Assembly: GCA_029990175.1 (NCBI GenBank)
Contig: JARKIP010000017.1
Location: 12,108,001 to 12,172,000 of the forward strand
From: Petunia secreta
Lineage: Eukaryota; Streptophyta; Magnoliopsida; Solanales; Solanaceae
Reading direction: 5' to 3'
Length of the DNA stretch: 64,000 bases
In this document: piece by piece, positions 22,795 through 35,356 of the stretch
Layout of the letters: each line of letters starts with the position of its first letter
Position numbering within the stretch: position 1 is the first letter of the stretch
Program-made: the position numbers and the translations under genes
The notes under the pieces: generated by a model
What the model saw: only the letters and a program-made list of their open reading frames with translations
The model's database searches: none
What the model was told of the DNA's origin: nothing

Positions 22795-24342
22795 ATGGAG
22801 GAATTGGAATCTTTCACCCTATTGAAAGAGTTCCCCGATAGAAAAGTGTTTGTCGGCTCGGAGTTGGACCCGGAGTCGAAAAAGGCGATTATTGAAGTTT
22901 TGAAGTCCAACCATGACTGTTTTGCTTGGTCCCATTCTGACATGACGAGTATCGATCCGGAGATCATGACTCACAAGCTAAATGTGGATCCAAAATTCAC
23001 CCCGGTAAAGCAGAAGAAGAGACCTCATGTCGGGGTAAAAAAGAAGGCGATCGAGGATGAAACCTCTAAGTTACAAGAAAATGGTTTCATAAGAGAGGTG
23101 AATTATCCCGAATGGCTGGCCAATGTGGTGGTCGTGCCGAAGAAGAATGGCAAGTGGAGAATGTGTGTAGACTACACTGACTTGAACAAAGCTTGCCCCA
23201 AAGACTCATATCCATTGCCACAAATTGACAGGTTAATAGACTCCACGGCTGGACACAAGCTATTGACCTTCTTGGATGCATATTCGGGTTATAATCAGAT
23301 CCTCATGGACCCAAGGGACGAAGAGAAGACCTCGTTCATCACTGACCGAGGTAACTTCTATTATAAGGTGATGCCTTTCGGTCTGAAGAACGCCGGGGCG
23401 ACCTACCAAAGGTTGGTATGTCGCATGTTCAAGGAGTATATTGGAAAGTCTATGGAGGTCTACATAGACGATATGCTCAGCAAATCGATCCGAATGGAGG
23501 ATCATTTGAATCATCTGAGGGAAGCCTTTGCTGTTTTGAGGCAATACGGCATGAAATTGAACCCTGAGAAGTGCGCCTTCGGCGTTTGATCAGGAAAATT
23601 CTTGGGATTCATTGTCTCTGAGCGAGGAATCGAGGCTAACCCAGATAAAATCAAAGCTATCGAAGAGATCCCCGAGGAGCTGACCGGGGTGAAAGAAGTT
23701 TAACGCTTGACTGGCCGAGTCGCCGCCTTGAGTCGGTTTATCTCAAGGTCCTCAGAGCGATGCCACAAGTTCTTCTCCATTTTGAGAAAAAACAATCACT
23801 TCGAATGGACACCGGAGTGTAAACAAGCGCTGAAAGACTTGAAACAATACTTGGCTAACGCACCGTTGCTTGCCAAGCCAAAAGAAGGTGAAACATTGTT
23901 GGTCTACTTGGCCGTGTCCGAGATGTTTGTCAGCGCTGTGCAGGTTCGGGAAGAAGATGGCAAGCAGCAGCCCATCTACTATGTGAGCAAGACACTCCTC
24001 GACGCTGAAATCAGGTATCCACACTTGGAAAAACTAGTGCTTGCTTTACTTGTTATTGCTCGGAAACTACGACCCTATTTCAAATGTCACCCAATAGCGG
24101 TAGTTTCAACCTTCCCTTTAAGGAGTATATTGCATAAACCTGAGTTATCGGGGAGGTTATCAAAATGGGCGGTAGAGTTGAGCGAGTATGATATCACCTA
24201 TCAGCCTCGGACAGCCATTAAGTCTCAAGTCCTAGCCGACTTCGTGGCCGACTTTAGTGTTGGGATCCTGACCGAGGCAGAAAAGGAAAACTCCATGGCA
24301 AAAGGAACCTCCTCGAGGCTATTGATACTTCACACCGATTGA
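22795..24342 (+). pseudogene. pol: T1 reverse transcriptase and first RNase H
   Basis: RT is well preserved: a W-R-M-C-V-D-Y block near 23155, D-A-Y-S-G-Y-N near 23275 and the catalytic Y-I-D-D box near 23461. TGA at 23587 and TAA at 23701 interrupt what is otherwise one frame through the connection. The Ty3-type RNase H extends to about 24270. A further in-frame TGA at 24340 separates it from the second RNase H. Three stops in 1.5 kb with no frameshift suggest a fairly young pseudogene. Confidence 0.85.
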
Positions 24343-24378
24343 GCAACAAAATCCAAAGGTTCAGGTTTAGGCATATTC

Positions 24379-24870
24379 TTGAGAGCACCCACCGGGGAGA
24401 AAGTAAGGCACTCGATTCGGTTCAAGAAAGTGACCAACAACGAGGCCGAGTACGAGGCAGCTTTAGCGGGTTTGGAGCCGGCTAAAGAAATGGGGGTGGA
24501 AAGAATCGAACTGAGGTGTGACTCACAGTTGGTAGTGAACCAGGTCCTCGGTGATTATACGGCTCGGAAGCCCAGAATGCAGTTATACTTGGATCGAGCA
24601 CAAAGAATCTTTGCTCAATTCCAAGAATGGCAAGTTAAACAAGTGTCTCGGGAGGAAAATACCGAGGCTGATGCTTTAGAAAATCTGGGTTCGGCGATCG
24701 ACGAAGCTCACTCGGGGACTGACTCAGTGGTTCGGTTGTTGTCCGCACAAATGAGAGAGATGAAGTTGCAGGTCAACTCAGTGGACAACAGATGGGATTG
24801 GCGGAGTAAGTTCATCTCTTACTTCGACTCGGGGATTGTTCCCCAAGACAAAAAGAAGCAAAGAAGTTAA
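24379..24870 (+). pseudogene. T1 second (archaeal-type) RNase H
   Basis: A 163-codon open segment begins in the same frame as RT. It has the N-N-E-A-E-Y block (near 24436) and the D-S-Q-L-V block (near 24520) of archaeal/plant-type RNase HI, followed by a late E...A-D-A-L-E segment. The Tat lineage is known to have acquired such a second RNase H. A frameshift at the A-rich run near 24850 separates it from integrase. Confidence 0.85.
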
Positions 24871-24879
24871 GGACCCAAG

Positions 24880-26032
24880 CAGCCTCGTATCACCTGATCG
24901 AGGGTAATCTGTATAAAAGGTTATATTGCGGCCCGATGGCCAAGTGTTTGGGTCTCGATGAGGCAAGTTACGTGATGGCCGAAGTGCACGAAGGCGAGTG
25001 TGGCAACCACTCGGGGGGAAAGTCCTTGGTGCGTAAGTTATTAAGAGCTGGGTATTATTGGCCCACAATCAGTGCCAATGTAAAAGCCTTCGTGCAGAAA
25101 TGTGATAAGTGCCAATGCTATGGGCGGATGATCCACCAGCAGGCCGAGCCTCAACACTCGGTAGTATCACCATGGCCCTTCATGAAGTGGGGGATGGACA
25201 TTGTTGGACCATTGCCCAATGGAAAGGGTGGTGTTCGCTTCATTTTAGTGCTAACCGATTACTTCACAAAATGGGTGGAAGCAGCGGCTCTCACCGAGGT
25301 AAAACAAAAACAAGTAATCGACTTCATCAAGAAGAACATCATCTACAGGTTCGGCATCCCAAGAAAGATTGCCTGTGACAACGGTAAACAATTCATAGGG
25401 GCAGCCATCACTGATTTCTTCAAGCAGTGGGGGATCAAAAGAATTGTTTCGACTCCTTATCACCCAAGTGCCAATGGCCAAGCTGAGTCTTCAAATAGAA
25501 TCATAATTAAAAATCTCAAGAAAAGACTTGATGAGAAAAAGGTCTTTGGCCCGAGGAGCTGCCCGGGGTGCTATGGGCCATGCGAACAACAGAGAAGAAC
25601 AGCACCGGTGAGACTCCTTTCTCACTTGCTTATGGCATGGATTCCCTCATCCCCGTAGAAGTGGGCAAACCAAGCCTTCGGTACGCCCACACTACCGAGG
25701 ATGCAAATCAACAGGCAATGCGCATAGAATTGTATCTGCTCGAGGAAAAAAGGGAAATAGATTTAGTTCGGCTAGTCGTCCAAAAAAGGCAGATCGAGGC
25801 GTACCTCAATAGGAAAGCCAAACTCAGAGACTTCAAAGTTGGAGATTATGTGCTGAAAACTACAAACCAATCAACAAAGGAAGACAACGGGGGAAAGCTT
25901 GTTGCAAATTGGGAAGGACCCTACAGAGTCAAGGCAATCGTTGGAAAGGGATCCTATCAAATTGAGAATTTGCAAGGCGAACCCGAACCTCTGAATTGGA
26001 ACATTTCCAATCTAAAGCGATACTACTTCTAG
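24880..26032 (+). pseudogene. T1 integrase (one internal frameshift)
   Basis: Integrase inserts the element cDNA into the host genome. The N-terminal HHCC zinc-binding segment (H-E-G-E-C..H, then C-D-K-C) spans about 24975-25120. The DDE core shows M-D-I-V-G near 25195, C-D-N-G-K-Q near 25374 and Q-A-E-S-S-N near 25478. All three catalytic acids are present. A frameshift near 25550-25570 moves the C-terminal half to another frame, which runs on to a G-P-Y-R-V motif (about 25918) and ends ..LKRYYF. There is no chromodomain, as expected for Tat. Confidence 0.85.
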
Positions 26033-26757
26033 CCGAGGTAAATGCTTTTCAATCTTTTTAAATTCGTCCACAGCCCCGAGCCGAAGAACGCTCCTATGGC
26101 CTCGATCAAAATTTATTAACTTGCTCCTCGTTCAATTTTTCGCTTGACCTTTTCAGGAAGCGAACCGAACGATTTCCAGTGCTCGGATCTTCATCAAGAT
26201 TCAAACCGAACACTGGGGGGAAGTGAGAAGGATTGATACCGAGGTCGACATCAAGCCTCCCAACCGAAGCTTATCTATCCGACAACTGGGGACTTACGCC
26301 CGGGGAATAGATTTAGTACATTGTAAATTGGCCCGGTAGCGGCATATTGTCAATTTGCTTTTATTGTAAATTTACTTTTTACCCAAGGTCCGCTTCGACT
26401 TGGATCTATGTAAATAGCCGATTTCTGGCTCGTTGATATCAATAAAATGACTTTGATCTCATATCTATTTTATCTATGTAAATCTTGCACTCCGAAGCTG
26501 CACAATGCATCGACTCGAAGACGAGACGTCGTTCTAAGTTTGCATCGATTAAATTCAGTCAAGTCTTGCAAGCAAGTTATTTATTTTTAACAAGGTGTTC
26601 GGTATATGCAAAAGCCAACACTTGAGATAAAAGCACAAACGACCTTTCATTAAAAAAGCCCGAAGGCTGAAGAATATTTACATCAAAAATGACCCGAAGG
26701 TCAAAGATACAAGCATAAAAGCCCGAAGGCTTACAAAAAGATGCTATCAAAAGTTTA
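26033..26757. other. T1 spacer between converging pol and antisense gene
   Basis: Non-coding on both strands. It holds the 3' untranslated parts of both convergent units. Short AGCCCGAAGGCT-type palindromic phrases repeat near 26658-26730. Confidence 0.5.
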
Positions 26758-29611
26758 TGCCTCGGGAGAATCACCTCCATCCTCGGATCCCCCCTCGGCA
26801 TCCTCATCATCTTCTTCATCTTCATCGCCGCTCGAGGCCTCACTTGATGGAAGTTCATCAATGATTGCTTGGGCCTCCACCGATTTTACCTCGGCCCTTG
26901 CAATCTCCTCATCCAAGTTGATCTCCCCGGCGCGGCATCGCTTGAGTAGCTTCAGCCGAGATTTGATAATGGCCCATCGCTTATCCAGCTCGGCTCTGTT
27001 GACCTTGATTGCAGCCCTACTCTTTCGATCGACAATTTCATCTCGAAGGGCTTCAATCTCAGCATCTTTAGCTGGAAGCTTGGAGTTCTCATTCTCCAGC
27101 TTTTCGATATGAAGCACGTGCTTCCTCAGCTGTTCATGATGCTTTTTGGCCATCTCCACAGCCTCGGCCTTTGCTTGAGTCAGCTCGGTGCTTAGTCTCA
27201 CAGCTTCGGCCTCCAGCCTCGAGCGCTCGACCTGAAGCCATCACCGAGGGCTTTGATTTTTGCCTCGGAAGCTACCTCGGCCTCATGCAGGTCGGACTGG
27301 GACTTGGACAAATCAGCCTTCAATGCAGCTATCTGTGCGTTGAAATAGTCCTTCTGCTTGTCCCATAGGCGAGCTACACGCCGAACCTCTTCAGTCCTCG
27401 AGGACTCAACTTCGATAGCCCTCATTGACAGAATGAAGCTCTGAGCAAAGATTAATCGAAGAATCAAAGTCAGCTACGAACCGAAGGTAAAGATGGAAAA
27501 AATTCTTAAAGCATAACTCAAGAGCGATGAAATTTACCCTCATAACATTGGCAGCCATGGTATTGTATAGTTGGCCAGGGGAAAATTCCTGCACAACTTT
27601 GTCTTCGGTCGTCCCCAACAAAGGTGTGAGGCTCAAGATGTCGCCTCGGTCACAAGCCAGCAAGTTTGAAGAAGTCGGCATTTCAAGTCTCCAATAAGAC
27701 CCCACCGAGGATGAAATCCTCGTGGGTTCGGAATGCGACCTAACCGCGCTGGTGCCAACTCCTTCTTCAAATGTAGCAGTACCGGCCTCCACAACCTTGG
27801 CCTTGCCCTTAGCTTTGGCAACTGCCACCTCGGATCCAGGTTCTTGATCCTCGAGGTCGATAAACTCAACCTCCCTCCGAGCTAAGGCTTCAGCAGCTGC
27901 ATCGTCGGGCTCATCGATCAGTCCACGGCGCCTCTCAACTGCTGCCTCGGGTTGGGGAGGAATTTCCGCCTCGGTGCGAGGAGCCACCGAGCGGGAGAGC
28001 TTCTTTGAAACTGCCCTCTTCCTCTTCACGCCTATAATAGTGGAAGAAATTGGAACAAAGAAGTAAAAAAGGAACGATATTCGATGAAGTTGACCGAGGA
28101 TGAATATTACCTTTGGAGGTCCCTTGGCCGGGAGCTCCCTTTGAAGCTTTTGAAGACTTTGAAGCCTTCAACCCCTTCAATTCTCCAGCCACGAAGCCAG
28201 GTTATCATCTGACTCGGTCTCCTCCCCATCCTTCTTCTTCTTCTCCTCTTTCTTCTTCTTCTTGCTTTTCTTGTTGTTAATGGCGCGGTTTGGAAAACCT
28301 AGTTCCGAGGGAAGAAAAGTCAGCAAAAAAAAGTCAAAATCCCAAAATGACCTATCAAATAGAACACCACCAAAAGCTTACCGTGCCGTTTGCATTTCCA
28401 ACCAAAATCGGCGGCCATCTTCATCCATGTCCTCTCGGGGCGTAAACGAGCCCCGGTCATTGCTCTTACCCACTCGGTCAAACCTTCAGGGGGCACGATG
28501 TCGACCTTGTTGGCTGAAGAGATAACAATGAAACGAGGTCAGCTAACATGAATAAGTCACCAAGGAGTGAAATGCAAAGGGAAGAGTACTTACGTGTGTT
28601 ATTCCACCGTTCGGGGAAATTAGGTTCGGTGGACAAAACACTTGTCTCCAATAAGATGTAACGATCACTCCAGCCCCGGTCCCCATGGTCTTCGCTCTTG
28701 TGAAGAAGAGCGAACTTGCCTCGGTTGTTCAAGGCCACGACCCTGGCCTTATGGAAATATGGGTAGTAAAGTGAAATGAGATGATGGAAGGTGAAGCTTA
28801 CCCCGGCCTTCGTGCTTAACCAGTCCATACACTGGACAATCCTCCAGACGCCGGGGCCAAGTTGAGCCAAGCATAAGTTGTAGGCCCGGTAAAAATCATC
28901 AATAACTCTGTGCACCGGGAGGGAGAAGCCGAGGGTAAAAGGATAGGTGTAAGCAAAAGAAAGCCCCTCGATATGGTGTCAAACTCTACTTGTTGGATCG
29001 GGTATGACCACTTTCACCTCGGGTCCAAATTGGCACTCCCTCCGAACCAGCTCAACGTGAGCTTGAGTTATACGGGTCGGTGTTGTGTTCACAGGAATAT
29101 TTCTATTCTTCTCTTCCTGGTCGGCTGACTGAACTTGCAGCTTCAAGTCCTTGCCGTTGTCAAAATGAGAGGGGATTATTTGGTGAGGCTCAAGCTCTTG
29201 CTCGAGGGGAATCACCGGTCCCGAAGATCCCCCCTCGGCTACATTCCCGCCCTCGGTCTCGCCCACGGCGTCATCACCCTCGGCATCATCACCTTCATCA
29301 TCACCTCCGTCATCATCACCTCTATGGATGACGCCACTGACACTACCCACCATGACGTCATCAAGCATGACGTCATCCTCCTCTCCCATATCAGCGTCTT
29401 TTTCCTCCACTGCCATGTCGCGCCTAGCCCTAGCCTTACAGCGCTTTAGGCCCCCAACACCAGATGACACTTCTCCACCTTCCGCCGCCATCGTTGGGAC
29501 CGCCAGCGCCGCAACAGCAACATTGCCACTAGGAGTGGCCACCGCCAAGAGCGGAGCTCGGACCCTCTCGCCTGAGTCACTCGAATCTTGCCTAGATTGA
29601 GTGGTAGACAT
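26758..29611 (-). pseudogene. T1 antisense gene (PF04195-like 'gypsy-type transposon' protein)
   Basis: A spliced gene on the - strand. Exon 1 (29611-28594) has an acidic, low-complexity N-terminus, an in-frame TGA near 28980 and then the conserved globular domain (R-V-I-D-D-F-Y.., G-V-W-R-I-V, ending W-N-N-T). That domain matches my knowledge of the Transposase_28/PF04195 family found in Tat antisense ORFs. Donor GTAAGT at 28593-28588 and acceptor TTCAG at 28518-28514 bound an 80-bp intron. Exon 2 runs 28513-28382 with donor GTAAGC. A Lys/Ser-rich exon (about 28270-28110), an exon from 28031 to about 27541 and a coiled-coil exon (about 27450-26758) with an acidic C-terminus follow. A frameshift lies near 27220. 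Function is unknown; presence in two Tat elements here argues for a role in the element. Confidence 0.75.
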
Positions 29612-29735
29612 GTTAGTGGTTTGAGATAGAAGCTTTCTTGAAGTTTGAGATTAAAGGAAGTATGAAAGTTTTTTTTTCTTTTCTGGCACTGTTAATCGCT
29701 CAAGATGGAAGTGGAGAGAAAGGTTTGGTAAGCAA

Positions 29736-29746
29736 CTATTTATAGG
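29736..29746 (-). promoter_or_regulatory. TATA box for T1 antisense gene
   Basis: CCTATAAATAG on the - strand lies about 125-135 bases upstream of the antisense gene's ATG at 29611. The Z element has CCTATAAATA at the same relative place (48261-48270). Confidence 0.6.
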
Positions 29747-29965
29747 TATGGAAGAACCAAGTTGTGGGACATCATCATCATTGGAACGTTGGGAAGACAA
29801 AAATTACGGCGTGATTGTTCGGGGAACCAACGGATGGATGACACGTGTCTAGGAGAAGTGACCTGATGAGACGCGAACCATTGACAAATTTTAAAATACT
29901 TGGATAAGATCGAGCCACGTCACCTTCCCGCTAAACTTCACTCCACTCCTCGGTGACCTCGGTAG

Positions 29966-29990
29966 GTGACCGAGGAGTGGGAGGACTATC
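29966..29990 (+). promoter_or_regulatory. T1 polypurine tract
   Basis: Purine-rich GAGGAGTGGGAGGACTATC sits directly before the 3' LTR. Element Z has AAAGTGGGGGCACTATC at the same place on its strand. Confidence 0.7.
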
Positions 29991-30557
29991 TGTATTGGGT
30001 AAAAATCGATCCGCGATGATTTGCCCCGGTCATGCAAATTGACAACGACCGAACACATGTCGGCGAGCCAGAGACCGAAGCAAATCAATGAATCGCCGAA
30101 GCCAGGCACCAAGGTCGCCAGCGAAGGCAAGCCGTAAGCTGAGCTTCGGTGACAGCCACCTCGGTCAAGCAGCAGGGCGTTGCCACCGAGGCCATTTATT
30201 CGCGCCTCGGTGGATTCCCTCGGTTCAAGCAGCTTTGCAGCCCACTTCTTCAGCCCACTACCTTGCCCATTAACTCCACCTATAAATGCTCCAGACATGG
30301 GTTGGCCATGAACAAGTAGTGGAGAATGTGGGATAACACCTTGTATCTATAAATAGCACTTCATTTTACATTGTACGGATCCGAAAATTTATACTGAAAC
30401 TTTGCCCAAATTTGTACCCACAGTCATATATTGAAATCAAGTTATTTTTCCACATTTACGTCTATTTCGTGTATTTATTCAACTTTGATACGAAGATTTG
30501 CTTATATTCGAATTCAAATTTGATTTGTAATCCTAAAACTGATTTAGGCCCCATACA
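29991..30557 (+). repeat. T1 3' LTR
   Basis: 567 bp, aligned with the 5' LTR along its length, with about 6% substitutions plus a 14-bp duplication near 30240-30260. It ends CCATACA next to TSD CTTGG (30558-30562). Confidence 0.9.
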
Positions 30558-30562
30558 CTTGG

Positions 30563-31760
30563 TACGATCTTTCTTCTAGATTCGGGGAAAAGTTACTTTC
30601 GCGCAGCGAGCGAAATGAAAAGAGTCGCCAATTTGAGTGGATTAGACAGGGTAGCCTGTCGGTTAGCCTGCTGGTTTCAGAATATAAGATTGAATTCTAT
30701 AGAATGGCTGAATATGCATTAGAACTAGTCCATGAGCCTTTCGAGAGATTTTAAGATTTATTGATGACCTTTATCCTTCCTTGAGATCCCAGATGGCTCG
30801 AAAAATTGAGATTGGGACTTCCTTTGATGTCGTTATTGATATTGCTCAGAGGTATTGGACATACCATAAGTTAGAGCGGGAAGAGTTAGAGCGGGAGAGC
30901 AATGAGATCCAATGGCCCTAGTGGGTAACCATGGTATCTCATTTGGAGATGAGTTCTGATTATTTTGGGAGGTCACCTTCCAGGTTATCTTAGCTTGTGT
31001 CACGTGATTCTTAGATTGTGCCAGTAGTTCATCAAGATCAGACCCAATTTTCTTTTTACAGCTATCAACAATCTGTCTAGCTTTCTATTTTCAGGAGAAA
31101 GCTATTATCATTGTCATGAGTCTAATTATTCTTGGAGGAGTTTTATTTTACTTTGGCAAGTAGGCAGTCATCCTTTCTCTCGTTATCAGGCCCCTGTACA
31201 GTCGTAGGGGATTTTATTTAGATCTCAATCAGCCAGAGAAATGCCACCATCCAGTAGAGGTCGAGAGCATGGTGTCAGTGGTTCTTTACAAGGTGATTAT
31301 CAGGGTAGTAGCTCAGCTCAGCTGTAGAGTCAGTTCTACGAACTGCCAGTCTGGTAGGAATATCCGATGTAGTACACCAATGTAATTATTCTTCCATTAT
31401 AGGTGAGTAAGATTAGATTCTTCTGATCGGTCTGAACTTCATTTATCTTACCATATTTCCATGGCTTTCTTGGATATTATTTCTATTAAGAATTGGTTGC
31501 GGTAGAGAGGTGAGCTTCTGATATGATTTATTCAGGGAATTTGTGAGACCCTTCCAGTTTATTTGATTTAAATGTGAGAGATTTTGGAGTGAGTGTCAGT
31601 ATTGTCTGCTTCGCATCCTGTTACGCCAACTTCTGTTATAATGCCAAGTCAGTCTACCTCTCTTTGGAACTCAGTGTCGGTAGGATGATGGGATCCTAAT
31701 TCGTCACCATCAGATAGTGTTATCGTTTCTTCCGGTGCAAAGTGATTAGTAAGTAATATT
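30563..31760 (+). pseudogene. gag: X gag remnant, copy 2, right part
   Basis: Resumes the alignment with the first internal region (13455 onward) exactly where T1 interrupted it. It has the same capsid pieces, the same single CxxC-type remnant near 31100 and the same frameshifts. A short local duplication (GAGTTAGAGCGGGA, near 30880) is private to this copy. Confidence 0.6.
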
Positions 31761-32449
31761 CGATCTACGTATCTCCTCTTGGTTCAAAACGCTAGTAAAA
31801 TCATGTTATCCTATGAGCTTGTCTGGGTTATAAAAGAGTTTCTTGTAAATTGTCAGAGTTTCCTTCTTATTGGGAGGTCAAATTGGCATGGATGTTGTTC
31901 CATAAAGCTCATTTAGTATCTGTTTCTTCAATTGCGATTTTTGGGCTACTTTGACTCGTAAGTAGTCTAGCATTGGTAGCTAAGCAAATAAGAAGATGAG
32001 CTTCCTAAGCTCTAATTATTTCTATCCTCGATCCATTTCCATTTATTCTTCGTCCAGCACTAGTGAGCTTGGGTGGTTGGTAACCTATTGTGATGTTCCC
32101 TGTGTTGAGCCAAAGTGCATGTCAAGGTAGCTGGGTAAGCACATTGTTGTTTTTCAAGGATACTAAGGGTAATGAGAGGCATCATTTAACCTTTGAGTTG
32201 ATCCATCAGGCGGTGGTGCTTATAGAAAACATATGGAGTTGTGACTCAAGAGTTTCAGCTATTTGGCAACTCCAAAGGGTAGTTGGTAGCTTAGGTCTGC
32301 CTACATTCAACCTTTAGCTAAATCTTCTTTAGTACAGTAAACTGTGCAGGGATGGTTATTCCTATTCAAACGCTGCATGAGTTTGTGCTTTAAGTGGAGG
32401 AGTCTTCCTCCAAATACTGAATGGTAATACTAAATCTCTAAGGCGTTGA
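31761..32449 (+). other. X internal region 2, no recognisable gene
   Basis: Aligns with 14641-15316. The frame at 32090-32317 is the counterpart of 14931-15185 and is not supported as a gene. Confidence 0.5.
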
Positions 32450-32960
32450 TACCACTTTTGTCACGACCCAACCTAGGGCCACGACAGAAACCTACAATGA
32501 GTGTCGATCATTTCTAAACCCACTAATTATCTATTAATGCTAAAGATAAGCAGGAAACGTGATCATATATACGTACCTATCTGCTGAAAGCATAAAGTCT
32601 GGAAAGATGACACGACTTTAACTTGCTGGCAATTAGAACACTGAGCCACAAATTCTGCTATGTTAAACTTCATTCTGTTCCATCAATAAATCTGCTTAAG
32701 ATCATGGTACATCTTAGTCAAACCTGGATGAACAGTGTATTTTGAATAATGTGCTTCTATCATAATCTGTCCCCGTAAATCTGCAACATCAGGAACAAAA
32801 AGTCTATCCTTATACATGAGAACACCATCAGTTGTAACCCTGTATGGTGACTCCGGTTTTCTTCTGGCTATCTGTCTGTATTCAACTAGAACTGGATCCT
32901 CATACTGACGTTGTTTTACTTCATGAAAAATTTAGAGTTAAAGGTCTAGTGCTGATTGTC
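32450..32960 (-). pseudogene. Antisense Tekay-like integrase/LTR scrap inside X, copy 2
   Basis: Same rearranged piece as at 15317-15830: LTR end plus PBS (reversed, near 32460) joined to an integrase N-terminal segment on the - strand. It has extra point changes and no open frame. Confidence 0.7.
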
Positions 32961-33771
32961 GTCCATCCATAATTGGTATATCTCTTTCACACCTCAACTA
33001 TTTGAGAACTTACTTTAGCGTTATAAGTGCACATGTAATCAACTTTGTTGCTGGTATTCTGCCTCAGCTCATGGTTCAACTACATGTCTCTTTAGTTTAA
33101 CTTTTTTCAAGTCATAATACTTCCAATTCAAAGACAATACCCTAAAGTAGATGTTCAGTCAGAAGATCATTCCTGGTCTGCATCATACTATCTAGTAGTA
33201 TTTGCATGATCCTTATCCTTATATGATTGACCCTGTTCAGATGAACCTTTGACATAGAGTAGGATATGAGTAACTACATTCCCACAAGGAGCTTGCGGAA
33301 CAACACTAACATCAACTGAGATGTTTCATAGTGCATTCGTAAAAATAATATAGCTTGCACAAATCATCTATGTAGTGACAAGGTGCTTCAAAAGCCCCCC
33401 TATTGTATCGAGCGTGAGCTAATTCTTAGTTACATCGACCTGTTCTATATCGAAGAGTTGATTATCGGTTGAATCATGTTAATCAATCCAGAGTTCTGTA
33501 TATCTTTGTTTCGAAGAAAGTAAAACTCTCCTCTCGTGATCGAGGAAGGTTCAGTTTAGTCAAAATAATCTGGGCAATGATATTATCATATTATCCAGAT
33601 ATGTTTTATTCGAAGAGTTCGGTATTCATGTTATAATTCTGATTCTGCAATCATGAGATAATGTCCGTGGAGTAGCTTGTGAAGGTCGTGCAAGTTCTTT
33701 TATTATCTGTGCGAATTTTTCTTTCGACTTAGGCTCGTTCGAGGACGAACGAGAATTTAAGTTGAGGAGAA
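32961..33771 (+). other. 3' end of X internal region 2 with polypurine tract
   Basis: Aligns with 15831-16639. The CTCGTTCGAGGACGAACGAG palindrome-like phrase (about 33734-33753) is better preserved than in copy 1. The purine tract AGTTGAGGAGAA directly precedes LTR3. Confidence 0.6.
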
Positions 33772-35356
33772 TGAAACAACCTCGGTTAGTCGTTTTGGGA
33801 GTTAGGACTCCGATTGATGTGCCGATAATTTTAAAATCTTCGTAAGGATCATTGAGACTTATCTGTAAAATTTTAGCTAAATCAGACCTCGTTTAGTAGG
33901 CATCAGAAGAAGGTTTCAGTTTTTATTGTCAATAAATATTAAAAAGAGATTTTCGAGCTCGGTTTTGGCGAATGAGCTCCGATTCGAAATCCGAAAGTGC
34001 CGTTAGGTTCGTATGATTATTTGTAACTTTTGTGAACTTTCGAAAGTGAATTTCGATGTTGTTCGGCTAGTTTTCGCTAAAATGCTGAAAGTTAAATAAT
34101 TTGACATTTTTCCATTTAATTTGCATATTGAGTTTCGGGAGTTCGATTTGAGCTCTGCCATAGGAAATGTGTTATAAATTTCGTAGGTCTTCGTTTTAAT
34201 TTTTACCATAGCAGCGAATTTAAAGGAAAAAGAAAAAAAGGGAAAAAGGATAAAATAAAAAAAGAAATGAAAGGCGGTGGGGTTCAATCTTTAGCTTTAT
34301 AAAAGCTAAGGTCGATCAGAGGGAGCAATATAGAACAGAAAGGAGAGACAACGAAAAATATATCAGAAAATGAGAAAAGAGCCGGATAAAGATAAAATTT
34401 TCACCCCGAAACATTCAGGTAATGATCTTAATGCATTATTTTAGTTTATTACGTGTGTTTGAATATATTTTGACGGTAAAAATTGGGATATTAGACATCG
34501 TTTTAATAAGTTCAACTGTAGTTTAAAAGGTCAATTGGACCCCGATAGTAGAATTGATTATATATTCGTACTCAGTGAGTTATGGGCAACATATAAATGT
34601 AATTTATTTAGGGTTTGGTTACGTGACCTTAAACCCTGTACATAGGCCTGGCCTACGTATTGTGTATGCAAATAGGGTATCAGGTTCCTACCTGGATTGT
34701 TCCAAGATGTGAGGAATGAAGACTTTAGCCTTATGTGATATATTTTTCTGCTTATTGAACATAGTGGGATTGTTTGGCAATGAATCCAAAAGGATAAAGC
34801 GGTTGTTGGATAGCAGTGTTAACTTTGGAACGAGGTAAGTGATTATATCCATTTCTTTGGAGGTACCTGGCCACGTGGATTTTCTACCACGTGTTCCGTA
34901 CGTGTGTAGCTTCCGATAGGCGTACTAATTACGCCTTAGCTTTGGATTTATATTGTATAGTAAATGTTATGTTCTGTTGTTGGTATTGAATTGAGGATCT
35001 GAGCATTGTACTATGGCTGTGAGTTGGCATATACACCCCGGCTGTCGATGAGAGTCCCGCGCCGGTGAAGGGTTATTATTGCATCACATTACATTCATAT
35101 GCATTATATGTCATTCATATGCATTACATTGCATATTATATTGGGTGCAGGAGTATTCCGCCCCAGGAGCAAGAGTATTTCCGCTCTCATGTCAGATACT
35201 GAGTGCAGGAGTATTCCGCCTCAGCTTTACTATATATCGGGTGCAGGAGTATTCCGCCCCAGGAGCATAAGTATTCCGCTCTTATGTCAGATACTGAGTG
35301 CAGGAGTATTCAGCCCCAGGGTTCGCCCGACGGATCTATGGGGGGATGTCGGGTGC
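33772..35356 (+). repeat. X LTR3, left segment (internally deleted)
   Basis: Aligns with 16640-18195 and then jumps, at a GGAGTATTC motif, to the LTR's final AGGGTTCGCCCGACGG block. About 860 bp corresponding to 18200-19060 are missing. The segment is cut at 35356 by the CRM-like element; TSD GGTGC is at 35352-35356. Six GGAGTATTCC motifs remain (35145-35315). Confidence 0.8.

Larger units (their letters stand above)
19823..30557 (+). mobile_element. T1: Tat-lineage Ty3/gypsy element with antisense gene
   Basis: 10.7 kb, with LTRs TGTATTGGG...ATACA of 553 and 567 bp and a perfect TSD CTTGG/CTTGG. Gag, protease, RT, RNase H, a second RNase H and integrase read on the + strand. A further gene lies between integrase and the 3' LTR on the - strand. 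The dual RNase H and the antisense gene are known hallmarks of the plant Tat lineage. I count about 33 differences between LTRs (about 6%), so the insertion is moderately old. Pol has only a handful of lesions. Confidence 0.9.

Noticed and set aside
28910..29600. + strand frames overlapping the T1 antisense gene
   Set aside because: Low-complexity complements of acidic codons on the - strand, with no recognisable domain.
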